Shown here: piece by piece, positions 30,446 through 41,183 of the stretch
How positions within the stretch are numbered: the stretch's first letter is position 1
Layout: each line of letters begins with the position of its first letter
Origin: Lepidostoma basale
Taxonomy: Eukaryota; Arthropoda; Insecta; Trichoptera; Lepidostomatidae
Direction: 5' to 3'
DNA length: 64,000 nt
Assembly: GCA_022606425.2 (NCBI GenBank)
Contig: JAHDVF020001045.1
Coordinates: 310,001-374,000 of the forward strand
Made by a program: the position numbers and the translations under genes
Notes under the pieces: model-generated
What the model was told of the DNA's origin: nothing
The model's input: only the letters and a program-made list of their open reading frames with translations
The model's database searches: none

Positions 30446-33288
30446 AATATTTACCTGCAGAATACCAGGGGTTTGCGTACTAAAACTGATGTTTTTTCTC
30501 ACAATTTCTCAATTGGTGACTATTCCATTTTGGCTATATCTGAAACATGGCTTGGTCCTGACATCGCTTCTGGTGAACTCCTCGACTCCAGGTACAGTGT
30601 TTGGCGATGTGATCGCGGCTCGCGTGGTGGGGTGTACTGCTAGCATGCTTGTCCCACCTTAATCCCGTTGCTCGACCAGAGTGGACTTGTGACGCCGAAT
30701 CCATTTGGATATCACTAACACGTGGTGCGAGCGGCCTCCCTAGAAATAATCTAAACATCGCTTGTGTGTACATACCCAAGGGATCTAACTATGCTAATTG
30801 TGTTGACAGCTTCCTAAATTTACTCTCCAGGCTAGTTACTGACCGGCCTGAAGACGACTTTCTTATTCTAGGTGACCTTAATATGTCAGACATTGACTGG
30901 TCTTGTAACACAACCGACCAATCATTGCTTCCTTCCAATTTTTCCTCTACCTGCTCTACTTTACTTGTGGACTATATGTCTCTTCTCGGTCTTCACCAGT
31001 ATAATTCAATTAAAAACTCACTTAATCGTACCTTGGATCTTATACTTAGTACTTCCCATTTTGTCTCCGGAGTGTCTCGATCTGCTTTTCCACTTGTACC
31101 CGAGGATTTCCATCACCCAGCTATTGAATTAACTCTATCATTTGAACCTTCTCAGCTACTACGTGAACCCCAACGAGCCGTTCATCTTTTTAAACATGGA
31201 GACTATGAATCAATTAATATTTTTTTATCTGAGGTTAATTGGTCAAATATTCTATCCACATATCCCCTCAACGCTGCGGTAGATGCCTTTTATATCGTGT
31301 TGAATAACTCCATTGAGCAATTTATACCCCTCCGACATTTTAAGAGTAACTCCAATTTTCCAGTTTGGTACAATAGTTCCCTCATAAAACTTACCAAAGA
31401 AAAGATCAAATATCACAAGCGGTTTACCAAATATAAAAATTCCCTTGATTATCACACCTTTTCTTTGCTGAGAACTCGCCAAAAGCGTATGGCCAGGAAA
31501 TGTTTTTCTGAGTATATTCACTCTACCGAAATGAATATTACTAATAATCCAAACTCCTTTTGGCGATTCGTCAAGAGCAAGTACAAGAATAACTCCCTTC
31601 CAAAGATAATGTCTATTGATGATAATAAATCAATAAGTGGTGGCAGAAATATCAGCCATGCGTTCTCCACTTATTTTCATTCTGTCTTTGATTGTGACAC
31701 TACCCCCAGTACTATAAACTCCTACGAGCCCTCAAACACCACTAACATCGGAAGCTGTCTTACAGATAGGAACACACTCGCCAGATATTTATCAGGTGTC
31801 GACACCAACAAAGGTGCTGGAAGTGATGGAATACCGCCATTATACTTATTTAACTGTGCAAAAACCCTCGCTGAACCTCTTTCTATCCTTTTTACCCGTT
31901 CTCTATCTGAAGGTTGCTTTCCAGATAAATGGAAAGAAGCCTTTATTATTCCAGTTCACAAATCAGGACCCAAAAGCTTCATCAAGAACTATCGTCCAAT
32001 CTCCATTTTATCTGCCATTAGTAAGATTTTCGAGCGTATTGTATATGACCAATTATATCCCTCTCTTAAATGTGTTCTGAGTGATCAACAACATGGTTTC
32101 CTCCGTAACAAATCTGTTTTATCCAATCTGATACCGTTCACTGACTATATTATTTCGAACATGCACCGCGGACTCCAAACTGATGCCATATACACTGACT
32201 ACGCCAAAGCTTTTGATAAGGTAAACCACAGCGTACTCCTAGATAAACTTGGCAGACTTGGAATCCACGGTGACCTTCTAAGATGGATAAATTCATATAT
32301 CAAAAATCGAAGACAGGCTGTGGTAATTGGTGGCTTCAAGTCAGACTTCGTGGGAATTCCATCCGGAGTTCCTCAAGGCTCCCATCTGGGACCCCTCTTC
32401 TTTATTCTTTATATTCATGATATTGGCAACTGTTTCCTCTACTCCAAACACCTCCTTTTTGCTGATGACATGAAGGTCTTTCTGAATATTTCTGACATAT
32501 CCGATTGCCATAAACTTCAGTCTGATCTCGACAGACTCTCTGATTATTGTAAGATAAATAAACTGACCCTCAATGCTGACAAATGTCTCAAAGTTTCGTT
32601 TTCTCGTAAAATCAACCCGCACAATCATGACTATTTTATTAATAACACAAGATTATCTAACTCAGATCGCGTGCGTGATCTCGGAGTCACAATGGACTCG
32701 AAACTCACTTTCGTAAGTCACATTGATGGCATTTTAGACAAATCCTACAGGACATTAGGATTCATATTGCGTACATGCAAACCCTTTCAGAACATCACAG
32801 CCCTCAAAGTTCTTTATACAACCATGGTTCGCTCACTACTCGAATACGTATCTCCCGTTTGGTCTCCTTACTATGCAGCGCATATTCAACGCATCGAAAG
32901 AGTCCAAAAAATTTTCATTAAACACATTAATTTCAAAATGTGCAGGTCATTTGCGAATTATAATTCTGCCCTTAAATTTTATTCCTTGGACTCTCTCGAA
33001 AATAGGCGAACAATCAATGATATGATGTTGCTTCACAAAATCATTCACTTCAAAATAGACAACTCCGAACTTCTTAGTAAATTATTACTGAATACCCCTA
33101 TGCTTCGCACAAGACACACTGCGAACCAAATATTCCACCTTCCTGCTTATCGGACTAACTACGCTCAGAGTGCGGCGGTGTACCGGACGTGCGACACGTA
33201 CAATAAGTGCTTTAGTAACATCGATGTGTTCCATCTTAATGAAAGTGATTTTAAAAAAATGGTTGGAGCAACCCTTCGGGGCGAATGA
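30446..33288 (+). pseudogene. LINE ORF2: AP endonuclease and reverse transcriptase, one frameshift
   Basis: The N-terminal endonuclease starts NIYLQNTRGLRTKTDVFSHN and includes ILAISETWL. A one-base change in the G run at 30629-30632 breaks the frame. Reading resumes in the 30649-33288 frame (879 codons) with GVLLA just before it. There, ILGDLNMSDIDW (about residues 72-83) and a SDHHP-like DFHHPAIEL are endonuclease motifs. The RT motifs are TDYAKAFDKVNH (about 517-528), SGVPQGSHLGPLFF (about 571) and the catalytic FADD (604-607). The C-terminus holds TLGFILRTCKPF, MVRSLLEYVSPVW and RTNYAQSAAVYR. In life it nicks target DNA and copies its own RNA. It is otherwise intact and so fairly young. 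Confidence 0.88.
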
Positions 33289-33575
33289 AATTAGTTACTC
33301 TATTTTTTTTTTTCTTTTCTTGTCTTTTTCTTTTTTCTTTTACATTTTAAAATTGTATTTTATTTTTAATTCATTATTACTAATAGTTTTCTCTTTATCT
33401 TATAAAAGTGTTACTTTATTACTCTTATATATTTAACCTTATGTCAGTTGTTATATAATATTTGTGGTAGCATGTAATTGGCCTTGTTTTGTTGTCTCTA
33501 TGTGTTTATACTCATATACTGTAATTGCTGTTTGTTACCCTCGATAATAAAAAAAATAAAATAAAATAAAATTTC

Positions 33576-33940
33576 TTTTCTGATAAACTTAATGTTTTTT
33601 TGTATTTATAAATATTTTTTTTCTTAAAACCAAATCAGAACATTACTATTTAATAATTACAAAATTAATGATGAATTTACAGTACAAGAAATATACTAAA
33701 CTACTACTACTGAAACACATAATTAAAATTGACATTGAACTATCCATATACAGGCCTAGTAAAATGTTTGGTACATATTAAATTCATTATTTCATTATCA
33801 TCAATTACAGTGTATTACAATTACATCTTCCCACAAGCCACAATTAAATTCTCAATATAACCACATAATAACTCGCAAAATGTATTACGTACATAGTATT
33901 AGATTATTAAAGAAACACACTAAGGTACTAAATTGAGTAT
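33576..33940. other. No gene recognised
   Basis: AT-rich DNA between two mobile elements. I see nothing to assign. Confidence 0.5.
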
Positions 33941-34432
33941 AGGGTGTTTTTTTAGAGGTTTGGTTTTTAAACTAGCAACATTGTTTATACAGTATGTCAA
34001 TTTGACAGTTGACAGTTGGTTTGTAGTCAGTACGTTTTGCCATTTTATCATAAAGAGACTGACGTCAGAATAGCGCTTGCAAATTTATTTTGAAAATCAT
34101 GGGTCGGTTCGCCAAACTTATCGTGCACTACGTCTATTTTACGTCCAATCGTCCATCCGAGCAAGTTATTCGGAAGACCGTGAGTCGTTTTCGAACCACG
34201 TACAATCAAGTGGATAATACGCATCCCCAAAGACGACAATTGTCGAAAATTTGACTTCACGATTGCGCTTCATTTGAGCTAGCCGTGGCGCTCTTATGCC
34301 AGAAATTATATTTAAACAATAATGGCATAAAATTATCTATTCAATAAAGCCAATATCATAAACATTAAAATTACTTTAATTTGTTTTTTTTTTCATTTTG
34401 AATATGTATTAATACCTCTAAAAAAACACCCT
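33941..34432 (+). mobile_element. Internally deleted Tc1/mariner-type element
   Basis: Perfect 19-bp terminal inverted repeats AGGGTGTTTTTTTAGAGGT (33941-33959) and its complement (34414-34432), with TA next to each end. The plus strand between encodes NRPSEQVIRKTVSRFRTT, the helix-turn-helix region of an IS630/mariner-type transposase. Shortly after follows SRGALMPEIIFKQ and a stop, which looks like the extreme C-terminus. The DDE catalytic core is missing, so the copy cannot move by itself. A minus-strand frame over the same bases is an artefact. Confidence 0.75.
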
Positions 34433-34439
34433 TACATAT

Positions 34440-34890
34440 ATTTCTTCTTCTTGTTGTTTCTCTCCTATCGGAGGTTATGTACTCGTATATTTCTACCCTT
34501 GATACAGCAGCTCTAAACAGGGATGTTGTGAAAGTTTTCTAGCCAAGATTTTCTTCTTCTCCCGACACATCCTTTTCCGATAATTTTACCTTAGAAAATC
34601 AGCTGCAGCACTTTGTTTTTATCGTTTTTCATGATGATTGTGCTCGAAGTATTACAGTTTCCTGTGATTATTCTGCTTTCTTCATTCGCTGCAGGACTTC
34701 CTCGTTTGTGACTCTCTCTGTCTATGATATTTTAAATATTTATGTATATAACTTTTTAGTAATAGCTTTTGTCAAGGTCCATGTTTCTATATTGTAAAAA
34801 AAGACGAGTAGCACGTAACATCGAACTATTCTCATTCGCAATTCGATGGGTAAGTTTTGTTGCATAGAACCAGTTTCATTTTGAAGAACC
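34440..34890 (-). pseudogene. LINE ORF2 C-terminal fragment
   Basis: On the minus strand, with breaks: LPIELRMRIVRCYVLLVFFY, NIETWTLTKAITKKLYT, TERVTNEEVLQRMKK and GKGCVGRRRKSWLENF. This is the common LINE RT-tail pattern YGxETWTLxxxxxKKLxAFE...RVxNEEVLxRM. It is unrelated in detail to the LINE-T copy next to it. Confidence 0.65.
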
Positions 34891-34912
34891 TATCTTATAT
34901 AAAGTAAATATA

Positions 34913-35150
34913 ACTAACTAACTATCACGTAGTTTCTTCGGAGGCAGAGAGAATGGACCGCTATATTGGTTTATCTTGACAGCCATCGAGCTTCCTCTAC
35001 ATTCACACACTGCAATACGCACGCAAGTCAATTTTTCCGACTTTTAATGTGGCCGCCTTTTAGTAATTTATTAATTGATCAAGCCTTGTAATCCTCGGCC
35101 GTCCTCGGTTTCTCTTACTATTCACACTGCTTGTATACAATTTTATTTAT
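34913..35150 (-). pseudogene. LINE-T 3' fragment, decayed
   Basis: TAACTAACTAACTATCACGT, AGGCAGAGAGAATGGACCGC and TTGATCAAGCCTTGTAATCC follow the LINE-T 3' end in minus orientation. No frame survives. Confidence 0.6.
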
Positions 35151-35154
35151 AATA

Positions 35155-35365
35155 ATCTGTTAAATTAAATAAACTTTGTTTTATGTATCACAATTGTATT
35201 TTTATTTTACGCGACAGCTGCTCCGTCAACCTATGTTGACATCATCAGGTGTTACAATGATGTCAACATAGGTTGACAAAACAGCTGTCGCGTAAAGCAA
35301 AAATACAATTGTGATACATAAAACAAAGTTTTTTTTTTAATTTAACAGTTTATTATTATATATGT
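35155..35365. repeat. HH element family E, inverted repeat
   Basis: Arms AACTTTGTTTTATGTATCAC and GTGATACATAAAACAAAGTT, then TTTTACGCGACAGCTG and CAGCTGTCGCGTAAA. The minus-strand motif (35222-35255) is core CTGATGA, extra T, helix II GTCAAC/GTTGAC, damaged box (GGAGC), CAGCTG, TC, with a partly paired helix I (TTACAC against GCGTAA). The plus-strand arm has core AATGATG, AAAA, CAGCTG, TC. The two motifs nearly abut. Confidence 0.7.
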
Positions 35366-35459
35366 TAAAGTAATGTATCATGGTGTATCAGCCAAACAAT
35401 GGACTATTCAATTTTATTTATATAATCTGAACGTTGTATTTTTTAATTTACTCGTATAC

Positions 35460-35695
35460 AAGCTTGTTTGTTAAATAATTATGTAAAACTCCATATTAAG
35501 TTATTATTACGAATGAAAACGTCTATTTTCCAGAAGTTTTATTGCATTTATGTGAATGACATGTTTTGCCTGTCTTTGGCAAGACATTTGATAATGCTTT
35601 AGACTATACCATATATGTCATTCACATAAATTGTAATGAGATTTGTAGAAAACGGATGTTTTCATTCGTATTTATTATTATATCTAATAATTTAT
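35460..35695. repeat. HH element family G, inverted pair
   Basis: Boundary TTATGTAAAACTCCATATTA, arms ACGAATGAAAACGTC and GATGTTTTCATTCGT, and ATGTGAATGACATGTTTTGC against CATATATGTCATTCACAT. TTGATAATGC (35589-35598) persists, but the two arms have lost different core parts. Confidence 0.65.
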
Positions 35696-35727
35696 ATAAT
35701 TTCTGTAAAAACTAAACATTTGTATAA

Positions 35728-36330
35728 TAATTAAATAAAACGATGTTTTTTAACTACTTCCACTTTTTTTTTGTGAATGTATACTTAAACTTGTATACGA
35801 AATTCTGGATTTTCACCAAAGGGTGGTCAATTCACTTGATCATCCATATTCAGTTTGCGTCTTCGTCTCTATTGAGATACAATTAAACTTCCACTTTTGT
35901 CTTTATTTTGACAGCGACCGGTTTCGCCAGGCTTGCTGGCATCGACAGACTGGTGAGATTATTGTGAACTTAGTCCTTTATATACATACATATCAGGGGT
36001 GGTAAACATGATACTATAAAAAAATAATCTTCAAATATTTATTTAAAATTTACTGAATTCATAAATATTTGAAGATTATTTTTGTATAGAATCATGTTTA
36101 CCACCCCTGATCTGTATGTATATAAAGGATTAAGTTAACAACAGTGTCACCAGTCTGTCGATGCCAGCGAGTCTGGGGAAACCGGACACTGTCGAAATAA
36201 AGACAAAAGTGGAAGTAGTTAAAAAACATCGTTTTATTTAATTATTATTTAAAATGAACTTCCATCAAGAGATTTCAGTAAAATCATTTGATTATCTTAC
36301 AAACATTTGTAATTTAATCATATTGAATTC
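35728..36330. repeat. HH element family F, long inverted repeat
   Basis: The whole block is an inverted repeat centred near 36055, with arms of about 180 bp or more (AGGGGTGGTAAACATGAT versus ATCATGTTTACCACCCCT). The left arm's minus-strand motif, 35912-35952, has the family F order CAGT, CTGTCGA, T, hairpin, GAAA, CCGG, TC, GCTG. The right arm's motif, 36158-36200, is damaged (CTGGGGAAACCGGAC). The boundary ATTATTTAAAATGAACTTCC is at 36242-36261. A SINE-C copy is nested in the left arm. Confidence 0.75.
35768..35886 (-). mobile_element. SINE-C nested in HH element, 12-bp duplication
   Basis: In minus orientation it runs TTAATTGTATCTCAATAGAG to GTATACATTCAC plus an A tail. ACTTCCACTTTT occurs at 35756-35767 and 35887-35898. 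This string is single in other family F copies, so it is a target-site duplication and dates the SINE after the hairpin. Confidence 0.85.
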
Positions 36331-36829
36331 TCGTACTTAATTTTTTTTCTGGCTTACACTAGAGCTTCATGTTCAAAATTAGTTTCAATTTTCTATTTTC
36401 TGTGTTCCCAGAAGCACGATCGAGACCCAATTGATACTTCCAATAGTTCAATTTGAAATCAAGTGAAGACTCACAAAAGACCAGCTTTGCCAGTCGGTTC
36501 CATTTCTCTTCAGTAATTACACATTCTGAAAGCATTCTGCATATTCGCCGGGGAGCATTTACAGAAATGAAATTTGGCGGTTTTAGAAACAACAGCATAA
36601 AACGGTTCTGTTCGTATGGGGAACAGAGAAGTGCTGTGGAAACAAATTGATTTCACTAAATTAGATCTTAATGAGAAACGGTTCGCTCTAACGGGAAATT
36701 AGTAAATTTACATACTAAAATACTGGCTGTAGTACGTATTATAGAATTTACAAATTATTAATATATTGACATGTATAATATTGTTTAGGTAAACGATCTT
36801 AATGTTAATGTTGTTATTTAAATTTATTT
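36331..36829. other. No gene recognised
   Basis: 36360-36600 is open on the minus strand for 79 codons but has no recognisable motif or splice support. Otherwise AT-rich. Confidence 0.4.
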
Positions 36830-37262
36830 AAGGATTAATTGTATCTCAATAGAGACGAAGATGTAAATTGTTTTTGGAAACAGAATATGGTGGTCTAGAC
36901 GTTTACAGGACTTATGACCCGTCAGTGGTTAGGTTAAGCGATTGTTTTATATATTATAATAAAATATTTAATAGAACTAAAAAAATGTGAAGTGTTTCTT
37001 AACATAGTAGAATATATACATCTTTCAAAAATTTGTCAGACGTGGTGGTCATAAGAAGGGCGAATGGGGATATTGTTTTACATAAAACGATCGCTTAACC
37101 CAACCAATGACAGGTAATAAGTCCTGTAAACGCCTCGACCACCATATTCTGTTTCCAAAAACGATTTACATCTTCGTTTCTATTGAGATATAATTAATCC
37201 TTAAATGATTAACCCGCAATGGGTAAAATCCAGTATTTGTCTACTACAAGTATTTGCATATA
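36830..37262. mobile_element. SINE-C pair in inverted orientation
   Basis: A plus copy head at 36833-36960 (GATTAATTGTATCTCAATAG, GGAAACAGAATATGGTGGTC) faces a minus copy at 37075-37205 with the same blocks reversed. The right side continues to GGGTAAAATCCAGTATTTGT. Together they make a foldback unit of about 125-bp arms, as also seen at 45897-46165. Confidence 0.65.
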
Positions 37263-37294
37263 TTCAAAAAACAAAATTTTACATTTTTTTGCTA

Positions 37295-37560
37295 AATTTT
37301 AAATTATAATTAAATAAAACGGTGTTTTTTTAAACTATTTCCACGTTTATCTTTATTTATTTTACATAATTATTTAAAGATTATTTTTATATAGAATCAA
37401 TCAGTTTGCAATAGTGTCAGCAGTCTGTGATACTAGCGAGCCGGTCGCTGTCAAAATAAAGACAAAAGTGTAAGTAGTAAAAACATCGTTTCATATAATT
37501 TTTATATTTATTGTGTCTTGAAAAATTGTGTCAAACTCCATATAAAAAATAATACAAAAA
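37295..37560. repeat. HH element family F, decayed inverted repeat
   Basis: Arms TAATTAAATAAAACGGTGTT and AACATCGTTTCATATAATTT. The right arm keeps CTAGCGAGCCGGTCGCTGTC with the helix II and GAAA section deleted. It ends in a TGTGTCAAACTCCATATA boundary. Confidence 0.6.
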
Positions 37561-37739
37561 TAAAATGAAACGATACTGAGGGCTTGGGGGAAAATAGAAT
37601 AAAACAATGTTTTATTTTATACAAAGATTCGTCATCGTGGAGTACCATTCTATTAACGCTTTAAAAGTTTACAAAAAAATACTTCTCGTATAACCATAAA
37701 ACCATCAACGCAAGAAAATTATCTAAAAGTTTCACCGAT

Positions 37740-37985
37740 ATTATAATATTATTAATATTATTTTGCTGAATCGCTCTTTACACCATGACAGCATGAGCCA
37801 AATCGATGTAAAATGTAGTATAGCTATCATAGTGATTCTCGTGACACGTGATAGGTAGCTAATCTATCGCCATTTTTTTGTCACGTGAAGACAGTGTGAC
37901 AATCACACTGCCCTCGCCGGGAATCGAACCCGGAATCTTCGGAGTGGCAGTCAATGCACTATAATTCGGCCACGAAGGTCTCTTA
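37740..37985 (-). mobile_element. SINE-A copy
   Basis: The minus-strand head GACCTTCGTGGCCGAATTAT is mutated in the A box. The B box GGTTCGATTCC is intact and the body matches 6235-6496 (GTCACGTGACAAAAAAATGG region). An A-rich tail is not clear. Confidence 0.7.
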
Positions 37986-38963
37986 ACCGTCGTGTTGCCA
38001 TGTGGTCAATTGAGTTTCCACTGCCAATTTAAAGTTGATTTTCTTAAAACCTATGGACCCTAATATTATAAAAAAAATTGTAATCCTCCATTGAAGTGTT
38101 CTCAATATTTCGTAATAAAAAAAAAGCAAAAATTACTTCCTTCATCCCAAAAAAAAATATTTTCTAAGACTGCCCTCACCTTCATTCGTGTTAAGGTAGA
38201 ATTTGTTTTGCTAATATTTACAACTTTATCAAAAGTGACAAATACTTCCTCGCTGTTTTGAACGTATTATAAATTATATCTTTGGCCTTTTCAATAGGTA
38301 CGTAATAATACCGACTGTGGATGGAAACGCAGCACGCAAATTAATAATATCAGAACTGTGAAAATATTAACACTTTACCAAAAGGAACAAATATTAATAC
38401 GTACTCGTTGTCTTGAACGTACTATACATTTTGCCTAGGTGCCTTTATCATACGTAAAATCTCGTAAAGTCTCGCCCCGCCGGCCGCGGGCCGCGAGACA
38501 AGTTTATACTTGGTTTCCAGTTGCTCGTATGCTGTGTCGCATTCCATATCAGAAATCGCATGGTTCCAGAAAAAAATTAATAATGATATGTTTTTCAAAT
38601 AATCCATGTATGTTATAGATATTGATCGATTCCTAATGAAATTCCCTACAAGATGACATAAATTAAATTTTGATTCATCGAGTCATATGCTTGATATTTA
38701 GATAAAATTAGCGGTAAACTGAATTTACCACATGGGAGCGAGCGTTTTGTTTTGAACACGGTACGTTAAGGGTTAATGTCATATTTGTATTGAAATATTA
38801 GTACGCTAAGCGTAAAACTGATTGAATGATGAAACCTGAAAATGAATACTTCTTTAATTCCATCTGATAAACGCTAGTTTCAGTAAAAAAATAACTCACA
38901 GTTTACCTACTACATGTAACACAATTCTTAAATTACTATTTTGTACGAGAAGAAACTGAAAAT
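37986..38963. other. No gene; one GC-rich palindrome
   Basis: Mostly unassigned. At 38469-38499, GTCTCGC and GCGAGAC flank a GGCCGC-rich centre, a GC-rich dyad in AT-rich DNA. Confidence 0.4.
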
Positions 38964-39484
38964 TCACAATAACATCACGTATACAATACATTGTTCAGAA
39001 TCCCGCGAGCACCTCACGGATAGCGTATGATGTATGACTTTACCACAATATTTATCCATGTGTTGCCTCAGAATCTTGGCATCAGATTTTGCCAACATCT
39101 CGATCCGCTCGCGATTCGTAATCTCCTCGGAATGTTGACGAGCCGATGTGAGCTTGCACGAATCGGGGGTATTTTTAGGATATGACCTACACTCTTTCTG
39201 ATGAACTTGGCGCACTATTCCACAGAGAATGCACAGATCAATACAGATGGAACAAAACATTGAATCACCGTCTCATTCCGAATTCTCGAGAGCCCTTTAC
39301 GATTCTGCAACATGTGACAACGATATGACGCAATTAGACTTCTTTATTTACTAGTAATGCAAACGCGTTTTAGCAAAACATTTTACAATCTAAAGTAGAT
39401 TGAAATAGCTCATTCTTTCAAAGAAATATTATAAGCAAATGAATGAAGTCATATCGAATGTAGAGGTATTTATAAAAATATAAA

Positions 39485-39960
39485 ATAAATAATAAAAACT
39501 TTGTATTTAACCACGGTATGGTTATTTTAATTGATGCCAAATAGTTTCGCTTGAACCCAAGCTTCATCAGGGCAGTATAACGTTGAATCTAGCCGTCTCG
39601 GATTTGGACATTTTCAGTGTCAGTGAAGCAATATTCCTAAAAAAATATTACAAATTCTGGAAAGAGTACTGCCTCACTGACGTCTTTGTTTTGTTTTATC
39701 TTTTTATCTTTGTAACACCGTTTTGTGTCCAAATGAGTCGCCTAAATGTTTTTCGTTTGTTATGTCTCATTTGTGTATTATGTATAAATAAATAAATAAA
39801 TAAAAACAACATGTTGTTATTCTGCCCTGATATAAAAACAGTTCGGTCAAGCGAAACTAGTTGGCATCAATTATAATAACCATACCGTGGTTAAATACAA
39901 AGTTTTTTTTTAATTTATTTTATATTTTTAAAATGTCTAACCACGAAGTGAGTGCTTCAT
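39485..39960. repeat. HH element family J with perfect core
   Basis: Inverted arms (ACTTTGTATTTAACCACGGT, ATGGTTATTTTAATTGATGC versus their complements at 39865-39905) surround about 230 bp. The minus-strand motif 39535-39574 has helix I TGCC/GGCA, core CTGATGA, extra A, helix II GCTTG/CAAGC with loop GGTT, GAAA, CTAT, TT. The plus-strand arm (39823-39867) has a damaged core CTGATAT but the palindrome CTAG intact. The spacer has short broken frames only. Confidence 0.75.
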
Positions 39961-40014
39961 ATGAAAATTTTGATATTTATAAAATAAAATAAAATGTTTT
40001 ACTGATTTCGGAAA

Positions 40015-40095
40015 TATAATATTTTTATATTTCATAGAATGGATATGTTTCGCTTTGATAGGGTAATATCAAATGTCAACATGTCACTGGATTAA
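40015..40095 (-). repeat. HH-like fragment, family G relative
   Basis: The minus strand shows TTGATATTACCCTATCAAAG then CGAAACATATCC: core TTGATAT, a short stem, GAAA, CATA, TC. It is diverged from family G. Confidence 0.45.
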
Positions 40096-40439
40096 TATAT
40101 TTGAAAACAATATTTTTAATGGCAAAAAAGTAATTGTGAAAATGCTAATATTATATTGTAAAATAGTTAGTAATATAAATAATTATTTCAATTAACATTA
40201 TTTTATATCGAGATTTTAACCGTTGTTCAAGAAATAATAAATTCTACAACATAAATTAAAAAAAAATGTATCTATAAATCCTATACGGAATAAGTACCAA
40301 ATCGAAATGCATTTGTTTCATATTTGCGATGAAGCAATATTTAAAACATAATACAAATTTATTGTATAAACAAATTTATTGTATAAACAAAGCATTTTCA
40401 TTACTATTTACGGAGTAAGAAGTAAAAATCAAACATAAA

Positions 40440-40975
40440 CATATTTAAATTTATCCACTGAAGTAAAGATGGCAGTGCATAAAGGAGTTCTAATGCCAAT
40501 CCTTATGTATGAAAGGATGGCTTGGACCTGGCAAAGAAAGATGAAAGTAGGATAAATGCCGTTGAAATGAGATCACTAAGAAAAATGTGTGAGAAAACAA
40601 TACAAGATATAATACCGAAGTATGAAATAAGGAATAAATATAAGGCAGATGATTGGATCATAAATATAATTAAAAAAGGATACCTGATATGGTTTGGACA
40701 TATGGAATGAATGAATGGGAGGAGAATGATTAAAATTTTGTATACAAGCAGTGTGAGTAGAAATAGAAGCCGTGAAGACCAAGGAAAGCATGGCACGACC
40801 AAATTAATCAAATACTAAAAGGCGGCCATATTAGAAGTCGGAAAAATCGACGAGCGTGCATGTTACGATGTACCATATGAATATAGATGAAGCTAAAGAA
40901 GTATATTAGGATAGAGCAGTATGGCAGTCCATCCTCTCTGCCTGCGCCTTCTGATAAGCAGTAATTATTTAGTTA
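40440..40975 (+). pseudogene. LINE-T C-terminal fragment
   Basis: The plus strand 40522-40710 reads KKDESRINAVEMRSLRKMCE, KTIQDIIP and NIIKKGYLIWFGHME. Breaks follow, then the 3' end near TGATAAGCAGTAATTATTTA, a diverged TTAG-type tail. It lacks the RT catalytic part. Confidence 0.75.
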
Positions 40976-40984
40976 ATTAGTTAT

Positions 40985-41108
40985 TTTCGTATTTTTTTTT
41001 CCATAAACACAATACAATTTACAATAACACTGCCATCGCCGGGAATCGAACCTGGAACCTTCGGTATGACAGTCAGAGCTCTTACTACTCTGCCACGAAG
41101 GTCGTCGT
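40985..41108 (-). mobile_element. SINE-A, internally shortened, with short duplication
   Basis: The minus-strand head GACCTTCGTGGCAGAGTAGT and B box GGTTCGATTCC are well preserved. The body is shortened to about 50 bp plus an A tail. CGTATT occurs at both ends (about 40987 and 41106), a likely target-site duplication. Confidence 0.75.
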
Positions 41109-41183
41109 ATTAATTATTTCTGATGTTTGGTCATCCTTTAGATTATTATTCTTTCTATTTTGTTAATTATTTAGTATTAATGT

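Larger units (their letters stand above)
29985..33575 (+). mobile_element. Jockey/CR1-like LINE, 5'-truncated, nearly full ORF2
   Basis: A 3.6-kb non-LTR retrotransposon holding the end of ORF1 (29994-30209), the ORF1-ORF2 gap, ORF2 with endonuclease and reverse transcriptase, and a 3' UTR ending in a repeated AATAAAATAAAAT tail at 33548-33572. It is the best preserved element in the window: ORF2 shows one frameshift and no other disruption. I could not find a convincing target-site duplication, and the 5' end is set only by where ORF1 similarity begins. Confidence 0.85.

Noticed and set aside
34048..34260. 70-codon minus-strand ORF
   Set aside because: Opposite strand of the mariner-type transposase remnant; the plus-strand reading has the recognisable helix-turn-helix.
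36359..36598. 79-codon minus-strand ORF
   Set aside because: No motif, overlapping open frame on the other strand, no splice support.
38964..39260. 98-codon minus-strand ORF, Cys-rich
   Set aside because: No recognisable domain, no splice partner, and similar length to chance ORFs here. It may be an old coding remnant but is not supported.
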